DNA from: Pseudodonghicola flavimaris
Lineage (GTDB): Bacteria; Pseudomonadota; Alphaproteobacteria; Rhodobacterales; Rhodobacteraceae
DNA: 64,000 nucleotides
Direction of reading: 5' to 3'
Assembly (NCBI RefSeq): GCF_030164425.1
Contig: NZ_JASNJD010000016.1
Location: 42,909 to 106,908 of the forward strand
Shown here: one piece after another, positions 47,601 through 57,346 of the stretch
Position numbering within the stretch: position 1 is the first letter of the stretch
Layout: the number at the start of each line of letters is the position of its first letter
Notes under the pieces: model-generated
Told to the model about the DNA's origin: nothing
What the model saw: the letters and a program-made list of their open reading frames with translations, nothing else
Databases searched by the model: none
Made by a program: the position numbers and the translations under genes

Positions 47601-50162
47601 TTAGCTGCGCGGTTTCAGGTTTTCCGGATCGTAGAGCGGTTTGTAGCCGACGCCTACGACCTCGACCGGATAGGTCTCGTCGAAATAGGTGACCTGAAGC
47701 TTGCGGCCCTCCTGGCAATACGCCCAGGGCAGATAGGCCAGCGCGATGTTCTTGCCGATCGTCGGGCCATATGCCACCGAGGTGGTGTAGGACCGGCGGC
47801 CGAGCTCGTCGATCAACACTTCGCCGGTTTCGGGATCCATCACCGGCATGGTGGTGTTGGGATAGCGCTTGACCCCATTCTTGTCGGTGTTCTCGGTCAT
47901 CACCAGGGTGCAGAGCATGGCGGGCTGATGCTCGCGCGCCTTGAACTCCACATGTTTGGCTTTGCCGCGGAAATCGGCTTCCTTGACCTTCGGCCGCGCC
48001 AGGGAGGCCTCGATCAGGTTGTACTGCGTGTTCAGATCGGCGTTCTGCAGCCGCAGGGATTTCTCCAGACGGCGGGAGTTGGCGTAGGTTTCGACACCCA
48101 CCGCGATCACGCCGGTCGAGCGCAGCGCATCCCAGACGGCCAGGCCGTCCTCATAGCGCATGTGCAGTTCCCAGCCCTGTTCGCCGACATAGGAAATGCG
48201 GAAGGCAGAGACCGACTTGCCGGCGATCTCGATCGTCTTGATCGCGGCGAAGGGGAAGTTCTCCGCATCCAGCATATCCGGATCGGCAACCACCTTTTTC
48301 AGGTTTTCGCGGGCGTTCGGACCCCAGATGCCGATGGTGGTGAACTCCTCGGTCACTTCCTCGATGGTCACATCGAGACCGCGATCCTCGGCCATCCGCT
48401 TCATGTAGATCAGATCGCGGGGACCGGCGTCGGCCCCGTTCACCAGGCGGCAGCGGTCTTCCATGCGGAAGACGGTGAAGTCGGCGCGCACCATGCCCTC
48501 GTCATCGAGCATATGGGTATAGATACCCTTGCCGATGTTGTTGTCGCCGCCGATTTTCGCGGCGCAGAGATATTCCATCAGCGCGACATGGTCGGGACCG
48601 GAGATATCGGTCATGTGGAAGTGCGACAGGTTGATGATGCCGCAATCCGCGCTCATCTCCAGCTGCTCGGCGTTGGACACGCGCCAGAAGTGTCGGTTGT
48701 CCCACTCGGCCTCGCGCACCGGCACCTGATCGGCGTATTTCTCCAGCAGATGCTCGTTGGCGGCATAGCCGTGGGCGCGTTCCCAGCCGCCCAGCTCCAT
48801 GAAGTGGCCGCCCAGCTCCACTTCGCGCTCGTAGAACGGCGAGCGGCGGACGTTGCGGCCCTTGGAGAAGGGTTCACGCACGTGAACCGGCGGGTTGTAG
48901 ATCTTCTTCGCGGTTTCCCAGCAGCGGTCGTAGATGAACTCTTCGGTCAGCTGGAAATCGCTGAAGCGGGAATAGTCGATGCCGTGATGGTCGATATGGG
49001 TGCGCCCGTCGGTCATCCAGTCGGCGATCAGCTTGCCCATGCCGGGCGCGTCCTTGACCCAGATCGCCACCGCGTACCACAGCCCGCGCACCTTGCGGCT
49101 TTCGCCCATGGAGGGGCCGCCGTCGGTGGTGGTCTGCAGCAGGCCGTTGAACGAATGGCTTTCGTTGAAGCCGAGTTCCGCCAGAATCGGGGTCAGTTCC
49201 ATCGCTTTTTCAAGCGGTTCGATGACGTCTTCCAGGACGAGATCGCGCATTGACGGCCCGAGGCGCGCCTGGCCTTTCTCGAGAATGTCGCGCGGGTGCA
49301 CCAGACGCGGCTCTTCCTCGTAGTAATAGCCCCATTCGATCTGGCCGCCTTCGGTGGTTGCGGGATCGCCGGTGTCGCGCAGATAGGCGGAGTTGCCCTG
49401 GTCGCGCAGCAGCGGACGGCCGATTTCCAGCCCGGTGCCGGCGAACTCGTCATAGGGCCCGAAGAAGGTCAGCGGGTGGTCGACCGGCATCACCGGCAGG
49501 TCTTCGCCCACCATGTCGGCGATCAGGCGGCCCCAGAGACCGGCGCAGACGACGACATGGTTGGCCATGATCGTGCCGCGATGGGTCTTGACGCCGACGA
49601 CGCGGCCATTTTCCTGGATCAGCTCCAGCGCCGGGGTGTTGGCGAAGGCACGCAGCTTGCCGGCCTTCTCGGCAGCATCCACCAGCTTGCCGGCGACGGT
49701 CTGCGAGCGCGGCACCACCAGGCCGGCGTCCGGGTCCCACATCGCGCCCTGGATCTGGTCTTCCTCGAGAAGCGGGAATTTCTCTTTCGCCTCGGCGGCG
49801 GAGATCATCTTCACCCGGGTGCCGAAGGCGCGGCCCGAGTCGCAGCGACGCTTCAGCTCTTCCATCCGCTCGTCATCGCCGACGCGGGCGACTTCCAGCC
49901 CGCCGATGCGGCTGTAGTGGCCCAGCTTCTCGTAGAAATCGACCGAGTAGACCGAGCTCCAGGTGCTCAGAAGATCGTGGCTCGTCACGTAGCAGAAGTC
50001 CGACGCGTGGCCGGTGGAGCCGATATCGGTCGGGATGGCCGACTTGTCGATACCGACGATATCGTCCCAGCCGCGCTCGATCAGATGATGCGCGACCGAA
50101 GCGCCGACAATGCCGCCGAGGCCGACAATGACGACATTTGCACGTTCAGGAAACGAAGACAT
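47601..50162 (-). CDS. Dimethylglycine dehydrogenase-like FAD/GcvT fusion protein
   Basis: An 853-residue enzyme with an N-terminal DAAO-fold FAD domain (VVIVGLGGIVGASVAHHLIERG; GSTGHAS near residue 50 is a candidate for the covalent FAD His) and a C-terminal aminomethyltransferase (GcvT) folate domain from about residue 430 (SYVGEQGWELHMRYE; ASLARPKVKEADFRGKA). The architecture matches DMGDH, DMGO and sarcosine dehydrogenase. It probably converts dimethylglycine to sarcosine with transfer of C1 to THF. The electron-transfer flavoprotein genes encoded immediately upstream point to a dehydrogenase using ETF, not an oxidase. The exact N-methyl substrate is inferred from the pathway. Confidence 0.82.
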   Translation of the reverse strand: MSSFPERANVVIVGLGGIVGASVAHHLIERGWDDIVGIDKSAIPTDIGSTGHASDFCYVTSHDLLSTWSSVYSVDFYEKLGHYSRIGGLEVARVGDDERMEELKRRCDSGRAFGTRVKMISAAEAKEKFPLLEEDQIQGAMWDPDAGLVVPRSQTVAGKLVDAAEKAGKLRAFANTPALELIQENGRVVGVKTHRGTIMANHVVVCAGLWGRLIADMVGEDLPVMPVDHPLTFFGPYDEFAGTGLEIGRPLLRDQGNSAYLRDTGDPATTEGGQIEWGYYYEEEPRLVHPRDILEKGQARLGPSMRDLVLEDVIEPLEKAMELTPILAELGFNESHSFNGLLQTTTDGGPSMGESRKVRGLWYAVAIWVKDAPGMGKLIADWMTDGRTHIDHHGIDYSRFSDFQLTEEFIYDRCWETAKKIYNPPVHVREPFSKGRNVRRSPFYEREVELGGHFMELGGWERAHGYAANEHLLEKYADQVPVREAEWDNRHFWRVSNAEQLEMSADCGIINLSHFHMTDISGPDHVALMEYLCAAKIGGDNNIGKGIYTHMLDDEGMVRADFTVFRMEDRCRLVNGADAGPRDLIYMKRMAEDRGLDVTIEEVTEEFTTIGIWGPNARENLKKVVADPDMLDAENFPFAAIKTIEIAGKSVSAFRISYVGEQGWELHMRYEDGLAVWDALRSTGVIAVGVETYANSRRLEKSLRLQNADLNTQYNLIEASLARPKVKEADFRGKAKHVEFKAREHQPAMLCTLVMTENTDKNGVKRYPNTTMPVMDPETGEVLIDELGRRSYTTSVAYGPTIGKNIALAYLPWAYCQEGRKLQVTYFDETYPVEVVGVGYKPLYDPENLKPRS

Positions 50163-50240
50163 GGGTCATTCCACTTATTCGAGAGGTTTGGTTTGCACAG
50201 TAATCTTGATCCGGCCGGGCGCTAAGGCTCAACCGGCATT

Positions 50241-50274
50241 CACCGCGCGGAAAACGACCGTTCGCCGCGCGGTG
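50241..50274 (-). terminator. Hairpin after etfA
   Basis: 10-bp stem CACCGCGCGG / CCGCGCGGTG with a 14-nt loop, 58 bp downstream of the etfA stop. It may attenuate readthrough into the dehydrogenase gene. Confidence 0.5.
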
Positions 50275-50332
50275 AGGCAGGGGCGGCCACAGACGCCCCC
50301 GGTGTGTTGGGGTCGGCCGTCACCCGGCCGGC

Positions 50333-51268
50333 TCAGAGCTGACGCTCGATTTCCGGCAGGATTTCGAACAGATCGCCGACGATACCGTAATCCGCCACCT
50401 GGAAGATCGGGGCTTCCTCATCGGTGTTGATCGCGACGATCACCTTGGAATCCTTCATCCCCGCCAGGTGCTGGATCGCGCCGGAGATGCCGCATGCGAC
50501 ATAGAGATCGGGGGCGACGATCTTGCCGGTCTGGCCGACCTGCAGATCGTTGGGCGCATAGCCCGAGTCGACCGCCGCGCGCGATGCGCCGACCGCGGCG
50601 CCGAGCTTGTCGGCCACCGGGTTCAGCAGCTCGCGGAACTTCTCGTCCGAGCCGAGCGCGCGCCCGCCGGAGACGATGATCTTGGCGGCGTTCAGCTCGG
50701 GCCGGTCGCTCTGCGACAGGGTATTTTCGAGGAAACGGGACAGATCGGCCCCCTCGGCGGTGGCCTCGACGGTCTTCACCGGCGCGGCCGCCTCGGCGGC
50801 TCCGGCTGCGGCGAAGCCGGCAGTACGCACGGTCAGCACGGTCTTGGCCTCGGTGCTCTGCACCACCTCGATGGCGTTGCCGGCATAGATCGGGCGTTTG
50901 AAGGTGTCGGCGGCGACCACTTCGATCACCTCGGAGATCTGCATCACGTCCAGCAGCGCCGCGACGCGCGGCATCACGTTCTTGCCGGTGGTGGTGGCTG
51001 GGGCGATGATGCTGTCGTAATCGGCCGCCAGCGCCACGATCAGCGCCGCGGTGGGTTCTGCCAGGCGGTGTTCCAGCGCCTCTGCCTCGGCCAGGATCAC
51101 GCTGCGCACACCGGCCAGCGATGCGGCCTCGGCGGCGGCGCCGCCGGCGTTCTGGCCAGCGATCAGGATATCGACCTCGCCCCCGATCTGGCTGGCGGCG
51201 GTCAGGGTTTTCGCGGTCTGCTCGGAAAGCGCCGCGTTGTCGTGGTCTGCAAAGAGAAGAATAGCCAT
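50333..51268 (-). CDS. etfA: Electron transfer flavoprotein, alpha subunit
   Basis: A 311-residue FAD-binding ETF subunit starting [15 protein letters not shown], with the C-terminal FAD motif [47 protein letters not shown]. It carries electrons from the dimethylglycine dehydrogenase (and perhaps other flavoenzymes) to ETF:quinone oxidoreductase. The start codon is 20 bp after the etfB stop. A longer frame to 51670 overlaps etfB and is rejected. Confidence 0.94.
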   Translation of the reverse strand: MAILLFADHDNAALSEQTAKTLTAASQIGGEVDILIAGQNAGGAAAEAASLAGVRSVILAEAEALEHRLAEPTAALIVALAADYDSIIAPATTTGKNVMPRVAALLDVMQISEVIEVVAADTFKRPIYAGNAIEVVQSTEAKTVLTVRTAGFAAAGAAEAAAPVKTVEATAEGADLSRFLENTLSQSDRPELNAAKIIVSGGRALGSDEKFRELLNPVADKLGAAVGASRAAVDSGYAPNDLQVGQTGKIVAPDLYVACGISGAIQHLAGMKDSKVIVAINTDEEAPIFQVADYGIVGDLFEILPEIERQL

Positions 51269-51288
51269 GGTTCGTGTTCCCGCTTCGA

Positions 51289-52038
51289 TCAGATGACGCC
51301 GGCTTCGGTTTTCAGCTTGTCCAGCAGCTCGGCGACGCTGCCGACCTTGATGCCGGCGGTGCGCGCCGCCGGTTCCTCGACCCGCAGCACGCTCAGTCGC
51401 GGTGCGACGGTGACGCCGAAGTCTTCCGGGGTCTTGCTGTCGAGCGGCTTCTTCTTCGCCTTCATGATATTCGGCAGCGAGGCATAGCGCGGCTCGTTCA
51501 GGCGCAGGTCGGCGGTGACGATGGCGGGCAGGGCAACCTCGATCGCCTGCAGGCCGCCGTCGACCTCGCGGGTGACCTTGGCCTTGCCCCCGGCCAGCAC
51601 GATCTCGGAGGCGAAGGTGGCCTGGCTCCAGCCCAGCAGCGCCGACAGCATCTGGCCGGTCTGGTTGCAATCGTCGTCGATCGCCTGCTTGCCGAGGATC
51701 ACCAGTCCCGGCTCCTCGGTCGCGACCACGCCCTTGAGGAGTTTGGCAACGGCCAGCGGTTCCACCGCGCCATCGACGGTGATCAGGATGGCCCGGTCGG
51801 CGCCCATCGCCAGCGCGGTGCGCAGCACGTCCTGGGCCTGTGCGGGGCCGACCGAAACCGCGATCACCTCATCGGCGGTGCCGGCCTCTTTCAGGCGCAC
51901 GGCTTCCTCGATGGCGATCTCGTCGAACGGGTTCATCGACATCTTGACGTTGGCCAGGTCGACACCGCTGCCATCCGCCTTGACGCGGATCTTCACGTTG
52001 TGGTCGACGACCCGTTTGACCGGCACCAGTACCTTCAT
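51289..52038 (-). CDS. etfB: Electron transfer flavoprotein, beta subunit
   Basis: A 249-residue AMP-binding ETF subunit: [20 protein letters not shown], the recognition loop [23 protein letters not shown] and TVAPRLSVL. It is the first gene of the minus-strand set etfB-etfA-dehydrogenase. It is divergent from the AraC-type regulator, leaving a 238-bp shared control region. Confidence 0.95.
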   Translation of the reverse strand: MKVLVPVKRVVDHNVKIRVKADGSGVDLANVKMSMNPFDEIAIEEAVRLKEAGTADEVIAVSVGPAQAQDVLRTALAMGADRAILITVDGAVEPLAVAKLLKGVVATEEPGLVILGKQAIDDDCNQTGQMLSALLGWSQATFASEIVLAGGKAKVTREVDGGLQAIEVALPAIVTADLRLNEPRYASLPNIMKAKKKPLDSKTPEDFGVTVAPRLSVLRVEEPAARTAGIKVGSVAELLDKLKTEAGVI

Positions 52039-52236
52039 CTGTTTTCCTCTCTGTCGGCGCTGCGCGCGTACCGCCGCTTCGGGCGGGCGATTGGACCCGG
52101 AGGGTAGAACGAAAGCGACGTGCCGTGAGCCGTATGCGCCGCTTGCCGCTGCTCTTCCGCCGGATCGGGGATCGGGGTTTGCCCCGTTCCTGCATGGTGG
52201 AGCGGAACGGGGAGCATGGATTCGTGACCGGCAGTA

Positions 52237-52276
52237 TTGCGACAGGGCCGATTTGAAAAACAGAACGATTGCGTCA
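52237..52276. promoter_or_regulatory. Repeated TTGCG(A/T)CA motif between etfB and gbdR
   Basis: TTGCGACA at 52237-52244 and TTGCGTCA at 52269-52276, starting 32 bp (about three turns) apart in direct orientation. A further TTGCGACA lies at 55674-55681 (minus strand) and TTGCGACG at 55361-55368, both upstream of the sarcosine oxidase operon. Candidate AraC-type half-sites; weak evidence. Confidence 0.25.
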
Positions 52277-53377
52277 ATGCGGGATTACGGCTACGACAGT
52301 GGATCAGGAATTTTCCGATCTCATGCGTGGCCCCCGATGCAACCCGGTTCCGAACTCCAGACTCAGCCCCAGCGCAGCGCCACCGCACGGGCGTTCCGGC
52401 CCCGTACCGACGGGGTGCGGCTCTCCGTCGGTTTCATTCTGGCCAAGCGATTCACCCTCTGCGCCTTCGCGAATTTCGTCGATGTGCTGCGGCTCGCCGC
52501 CGATGAGGGCGACCGCAGCCGGCCGATCCTGTGCAACTGGACGGTGCTGTCCGACAGTATGGATGCGGTGACCTCCAGCTGCGGCATCTCGGTGCAGCCG
52601 AAGGAGCGTCTGGGCGACCCGACGCGGTTCGATTACATCGTGGTGGTCGGCGGGCTGATGGACGAGATGTCGAAGCTCAGCCCCGCCTATGTCCGGTTCC
52701 TGCATCAGGCGGCCGCGGCGGGGGTGCCGCTGGTGGGGCTTTGCACCGGCGCGTTCATGCTGCACGAGGCGGGGCTGCTCGATGGCTATCGCTGCTGCGT
52801 GAGCTGGTTCCATCATGCCGATTTTCTTGAGCAATTCGAAGGGCTCAACCCGGTCACCGACCAGATCTTCGTGGTCGATGGCGACCGGCTGACCTGTTCC
52901 GGCGGCGCCAGTTCGGCGCATCTGGCGGCGTTTTTGGTCGACAAGCACGTCGGTCGCGCCCAGGCCAGCAAGAGCCTGCACATCATGATCATCGACGATG
53001 CGCTGCAACCGGAAAAACCGCAGCCGGGGATCACGCTGGATTTCAAGACGCGGGACCCGATCGTGCTGCGGGCGCTGCTGCTGATGCAGCAGAACATCGA
53101 CACGCCGATGTCGGTGCAGGATATCGCGCGTCGGATCGGGCACAGCAAACGCCAGCTGGAACGGCATTTCCGGGCGGCGCTGGATGTCTCGCCGCAGGCG
53201 GCCTTCCTGACCATCCGGCTGTCGCTGGCGCATCATCTGATCGAGACCAGCGAAAAATCCATCGCGCAGATCGCGGTCGATTGCGGGTTCTGCGATTCCT
53301 CGCACCTGAGCCGGATGTTCCGGCGCCGATTCGAAATCACCCCGCATGCGCTGCGGCGGGAGGCCGCCGCGACCTGA
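52277..53377 (+). CDS. GbdR-like AraC-family regulator with GATase1 domain
   Basis: A 366-residue GlxA-type regulator: DJ-1/PfpI-like sensor domain (about residues 45-220; nucleophile-elbow [19 protein letters not shown]) and a C-terminal AraC double HTH ([57 protein letters not shown]). The length and position inside a betaine cluster match GbdR, the glycine-betaine/dimethylglycine-responsive activator of Pseudomonas. The start is uncertain: 52277 or 52337, neither with a clear ribosome site. Overlapping plus-strand frames beginning at 51515 are shadows of etfB. Confidence 0.82.
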   Translation: MRDYGYDSGSGIFRSHAWPPMQPGSELQTQPQRSATARAFRPRTDGVRLSVGFILAKRFTLCAFANFVDVLRLAADEGDRSRPILCNWTVLSDSMDAVTSSCGISVQPKERLGDPTRFDYIVVVGGLMDEMSKLSPAYVRFLHQAAAAGVPLVGLCTGAFMLHEAGLLDGYRCCVSWFHHADFLEQFEGLNPVTDQIFVVDGDRLTCSGGASSAHLAAFLVDKHVGRAQASKSLHIMIIDDALQPEKPQPGITLDFKTRDPIVLRALLLMQQNIDTPMSVQDIARRIGHSKRQLERHFRAALDVSPQAAFLTIRLSLAHHLIETSEKSIAQIAVDCGFCDSSHLSRMFRRRFEITPHALRREAAAT

Positions 53378-53412
53378 GCCCCGGGTGATCCCGCTGCGGC
53401 GCAGGGGGGGGC

Positions 53413-53441
53413 GGTGCCCGACCGGCCTTGGGCCGGGCACC
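53413..53441. terminator. Convergent terminator between gbdR and the BCCT gene
   Basis: 8-bp stem GGTGCCCG / CGGGCACC with a 13-nt loop, followed by CCTTGGGT, between the two stop codons. Confidence 0.6.
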
Positions 53442-53448
53442 CCTTGGG

Positions 53449-55098
53449 TCAGCGCGGTTCGCTGGCCAGTCCGCGCCAGATCGCGACGCACATCACCAGC
53501 AGAACGATGGTGAAGGGCAGGCCGGTGGAGATCACCATCGACTGCAGCGATTTCAGGCCACCCGCCGACAGCAGCAGCACGATGGCGATGACGCCTTCGA
53601 ACAGGCACCAGAACACCCGCTGCGGCACCGGCGCGTCGACCTTGCCGCCGGAGGTGATGGTATCGATCACCAGGCTGCCGGAGTCCGAGGAGGTGACGAA
53701 GAAGACGATCACCAGCACGATCCCGACCAGAGAGGTGATCTGCGCCATCGGCAGCGCGTCCAGCATCGCGAACAGCTGCAGCGGCAGCGCGGCGTCCTTG
53801 GCGGCCATATAGCCGTCGCGCACAACCTGGCTGATCGCGGCGCCGCCGAAGACGGACATCCAGATCACGCAGACCAGCGACGGGATCAGCAGCACGCTGA
53901 TGATGAACTCGCGCACGGTGCGGCCGCGGCTGACGCGGGCGATGAACATGCCGACGAAGGGCGACCAGGAAATCCACCAGGCCCAGTAGAACGAGGTCCA
54001 GCCCTGCATGAAGTTGACGTCGTCGCGTCCGACCGGGTTCGACAGCGCCGGCAGGTATTCCAGATAGGCCAGCAGGAAGTCTCCGGTGTCGGTCAGCAGC
54101 AGCAGCGTCGGCCCGGCGGCCAGCACGAAGATCAGCAGCAGGAAGGCGAGCCCCATGTTGATCTCGGACAGCAGCTTGACCCCGGCCTCGAGACCGCGGA
54201 CCACCGACAGCAGCGCGATGGAAGTGATCAGGATGATCAGCACGATCTGGGTGGAGGTGCTGATCGGCAGGCCGAAGATCTTGTTGAACCCGGCATTCGC
54301 CTGCGCCGCCCCGAGCCCGAGCGAGGTCGCCAGACCGAAGAGCGTGGCAAAGACCGCCAGGATGTCGATGATATGGCCGGGCCAGCCCCAGACCCGCTCC
54401 CCGAAGATCGGGTAGAAGGCTGAGCGGATGGTCAACGGCAGACCCTTGTTATAGCTGAACAGCGCCAGGCTGAGCGCCAGGATCGCGTAGATCGCCCAGG
54501 GGTGCAGCGCCCAGTGGAAGATCGAGGCCGCCATCCCGAGGCGGACCGCTTCTGCCTGATTGGGGGCCGCGCCCAGCGGGGCCCAGTCGGCCCTGATCCC
54601 TTCGGCTCCCATGGCGGTGCCGCCGGAGGAGGAGGCGAAATGGCTCAGCGGTTCGGAGACGCCGTAGAACATCAGGCCGATGCCCATGCCGGCGGCGAAC
54701 AGCATCGAGAACCAGCTGGCATAGCTGAAGTCGGGCGTCGCGTCGCGGCCGCCGAGACGGACCTTGCCGTAGGGGCTGAAGATCAGCACCAGGCAGAGCA
54801 GCACGAAGATGTCAGCAGCGCCGATGAAGAACCAGTCGAAGCCCTTCGTGACCTCGGTGAAGAGCAGGTTGAACAGCCATCCCGCCTGGTCCGGAAGCAC
54901 CAGGGTGAAGACGACGAAGGCGATGACCGCCAGGGCGGAGATCAGGAAAACCGGATTGTGAACATCGAAGCCGAACGGCCCGAGCGAGCCTTCGATATTG
55001 TCCTGACCGACGGTGTAGTCGGTCTGGATCTGACCCTCGGGCGCGGTCTCGGCCGGGAAATCCCCCGCCGCCGCGCCAGTCTTGTCTATTTGCGTCAA
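53449..55098 (-). CDS. BCCT-family betaine transporter
   Basis: A 549-residue secondary transporter with twelve hydrophobic helices and the BCCT signature region (MGIGLMFYGVSEPLSHF; FYWAWWISWSPFVGMFIARVSRGRTVREF). It carries betaine, choline or carnitine by Na+ symport and here would feed the betaine pathway. The TTG start at 55098 is inferred: GGAG lies 8 nt upstream and the acidic N-terminus (TQIDKTGAAAGDFPAE) begins there; the frame is open to 55230 through basic sequence. Confidence 0.86.
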   Translation of the reverse strand: MTQIDKTGAAAGDFPAETAPEGQIQTDYTVGQDNIEGSLGPFGFDVHNPVFLISALAVIAFVVFTLVLPDQAGWLFNLLFTEVTKGFDWFFIGAADIFVLLCLVLIFSPYGKVRLGGRDATPDFSYASWFSMLFAAGMGIGLMFYGVSEPLSHFASSSGGTAMGAEGIRADWAPLGAAPNQAEAVRLGMAASIFHWALHPWAIYAILALSLALFSYNKGLPLTIRSAFYPIFGERVWGWPGHIIDILAVFATLFGLATSLGLGAAQANAGFNKIFGLPISTSTQIVLIILITSIALLSVVRGLEAGVKLLSEINMGLAFLLLIFVLAAGPTLLLLTDTGDFLLAYLEYLPALSNPVGRDDVNFMQGWTSFYWAWWISWSPFVGMFIARVSRGRTVREFIISVLLIPSLVCVIWMSVFGGAAISQVVRDGYMAAKDAALPLQLFAMLDALPMAQITSLVGIVLVIVFFVTSSDSGSLVIDTITSGGKVDAPVPQRVFWCLFEGVIAIVLLLSAGGLKSLQSMVISTGLPFTIVLLVMCVAIWRGLASEPR

Positions 55099-55751
55099 AA
55101 GCGTTCTCCGTGTTGGTTCAGGGAAGCGATCCCCCGTTGCGGCCCGGCGGACCCGGGTCTTGCTCTTTCTTGGAAGAAGGGAGCGCGGGGCGCCGCGAGA
55201 GCGCCGGTCGTCTGCCCGTTTCGCGCCCATCCGCCGGCCTCTGTGCGTCCAGTTCGTTCTGGCAGTCGGCCCTGGAATCGGGCCGGCGCAGCGGTCGGTA
55301 TTGGGCGAAAGTCTCCGATCCGGCGGTTATTGATGGAGGATGCCGGTCGGGGCAGAATTTTTGCGACGATCCAATAGTAGCAATGCGGCGCGCCCGGTTT
55401 CCACCGGTCTGCGGGCCCGTCTGGGCGGGCCTTTGCCGATCTGCGCCCGCGGCGGCAACCTGGTGGATCCGGCCGGGACTCAGGCGTGGCGCGATGCAGC
55501 GATTCGCATCGGGCAGGAGCATTGCGCCGCTCAGCGGATGCTAACCCGACCCCGTGACGCTTCTGTGACGGTGCGGCAGAGCACATAACCCGGGTTTGAT
55601 CGCCATTTCGGTGCTGTCATGGCCCGATCGCGGGTCCGCGGCGACAGGGGCTGGCGCTTATCTCCGGTCCAGATGTCGCAAACATTCAATTCCACCGCGT
55701 CGCAGAGGTCTACCAACTCCGTCAGATCTTTTCTCAGCCGGGGGCACGCCC
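55099..55751. other. Divergent regulatory region between BCCT and soxB (653 bp)
   Basis: No gene is supported; both strands give overlapping open frames of Arg/Ser/Pro-rich shadow type. It holds two TTGCGAC(A/G) motifs (55361, 55674) and the upstream regions of two transcripts running apart. This is unusually long for this genome, so a small RNA or several regulator sites could be present, but none is recognised. Confidence 0.5.
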
Positions 55752-57005
55752 ATGACGCGTTTCAACGCCTTCAACCTGCTCAAGAACGCAATGAGCGGTC
55801 ACAAGAACTGGACAGAGCAATGGCCGGACAGCCAGCCCAAGTCCGAATACGATGTCGTCATCGTCGGCGCGGGTGGCCACGGGCTCGGCGCTGCCTACTA
55901 TCTCGCCAAGGAGCACGGCATCACCAATATCGCCGTGATCGACAAGGGCTGGCTGGGCGGCGGCAACACCGGCCGGAACACCACCATCATCCGCTCGAAC
56001 TATCTCTATGACGAGAGCCAGCGGCTGTTCGATCACTCGGTGGACCTGTGGCAGGGGCTGAGCCAGGAGCTGAACTACAACGTCATGTATTCGAACCGGG
56101 GCTGCCTGATGCTGGCCCACACGGTGCATGACGTGCAGAGCTTCAAGCGCCATGTGCATGCCAACCGGCTGAACGGTGTCGACAACCGTTGGCTGACCCC
56201 GGAAGAGTGCAAGGAATACTGCCCGCCGATCAACATCGCCAAGGATGCGCGGTATCCGGTGATGGGCGGCGCGCTGCAGGAACGCGCCGGCACGGCGCGC
56301 CACGACGCGGTGGCCTGGGGCTATGCCCGGGGCGCGGCGGCACGCGGTGTCGACATCATCCAGAACTGCGCCGTGACCGCGATCCGCCGCAATGCCGGCG
56401 GGTCGGTCGCCGGGGTGGAAACCGAAAAGGGGTTCATCAAGGCCAAGAAGGTCGCAGTCAGCGCTTCGGGCCACAACTCCATGGTCATGGCGACCGCGGG
56501 CGTGCGCCTGCCGCTGGAATCGATGCCGCTGCAGGCGCTGGTGTCGGAACCGGTGAAGCCGATCTTCCCCTGCGTGGTGATGTCCAACGCCGTTCACGCC
56601 TATTGCAGCCAGTCCGACAAGGGTGAGCTGGTGATCGGCTCGGGCACCGACCAATACGTCAGCTATTCGCAGCGCGGCGGCCTGCCGCTGATCGAGCACA
56701 CCATCGCAGCGATTTCCGAGGTGTTCCCGATCTTCAACCGCATGCGGATGCTGCGCAAATGGGGCGGGATCACCGACAACACACCGGACCGCTCGCCGAT
56801 CATCGGCAAGACCCCGGTGCAGAACCTCTATGTCAACTGCGGCTGGGGCACCGGCGGGTTCAAGGCAACGCCAGGTTCGGCGCATGTCTTCGCCTATACC
56901 ATCGCCAAGGACGAACCGCACCCGATCAACGCGCCCTTCACGCTTGAGCGCTTCCGCACCGGCCGTCTGATCGACGAAGCCGCCGCCGCCGCTGTCGCGC
57001 ACTGA
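55752..57005 (+). CDS. soxB: Sarcosine oxidase, beta subunit
   Basis: A 417-residue DAAO-fold subunit of heterotetrameric sarcosine oxidase. FAD-binding [22 protein letters not shown] at residues 35-56; [16 protein letters not shown]; His184 in [14 protein letters not shown] is the likely FMN-attachment residue by analogy with the corynebacterial enzyme. The complex oxidises sarcosine to glycine and 5,10-methylene-THF plus H2O2. First gene of soxBDAG-glyA-sdaA-purU. Start 55752 is chosen over 55596 from the conserved beginning [11 protein letters not shown]. Confidence 0.94.
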   Translation: MTRFNAFNLLKNAMSGHKNWTEQWPDSQPKSEYDVVIVGAGGHGLGAAYYLAKEHGITNIAVIDKGWLGGGNTGRNTTIIRSNYLYDESQRLFDHSVDLWQGLSQELNYNVMYSNRGCLMLAHTVHDVQSFKRHVHANRLNGVDNRWLTPEECKEYCPPINIAKDARYPVMGGALQERAGTARHDAVAWGYARGAAARGVDIIQNCAVTAIRRNAGGSVAGVETEKGFIKAKKVAVSASGHNSMVMATAGVRLPLESMPLQALVSEPVKPIFPCVVMSNAVHAYCSQSDKGELVIGSGTDQYVSYSQRGGLPLIEHTIAAISEVFPIFNRMRMLRKWGGITDNTPDRSPIIGKTPVQNLYVNCGWGTGGFKATPGSAHVFAYTIAKDEPHPINAPFTLERFRTGRLIDEAAAAAVAH

Positions 57006-57043
57006 CATGCGCGCAGACAAGCACGCTCACTGAGGTCAAACAG

Positions 57044-57346
57044 ATGCTTCTGATTCATTGCCCCTACTGCAACGAAACCCTCCCCGAGGTCGAATTCGCC
57101 TATGCCAGCGAGGCGCATATCGCGCGCCCGGCCAAACCCTCCGACGTCAGTGACGAGGACTGGGCCGAGTTTCTCTTCATGCGTTCCAACGTGAAGGGGC
57201 CGCTCTATGAACGCTGGCGGCACATCCACGGCTGCGGCCGGTTCTTCAATGCGGTGCGCGACACCGTCACCGACAAGTTTCTCACCACCTACAAGGCGGG
57301 CGACCCGCGCCCTGACCTCTCCAGCCTGACGGAGGGCCTGAAATGA
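57044..57346 (+). CDS. soxD: Sarcosine oxidase, delta subunit
   Basis: A 100-residue zinc-binding subunit: CPYCNETLPEVEFAYASEAH near the start and HIHGCGRFFNAVRDTVT later, giving the Cys/His ligands of the structural zinc site. It overlaps soxA by 4 bp (ATGA), so the two are translated together. It is required for assembly of the tetramer. Confidence 0.95.
   Translation: MLLIHCPYCNETLPEVEFAYASEAHIARPAKPSDVSDEDWAEFLFMRSNVKGPLYERWRHIHGCGRFFNAVRDTVTDKFLTTYKAGDPRPDLSSLTEGLK

Noticed and set aside
51515..52276. 254-codon N-terminal extension of the AraC-type regulator
   Set aside because: This part is antisense to etfB and low in complexity; the known family length fits a start near 52277.
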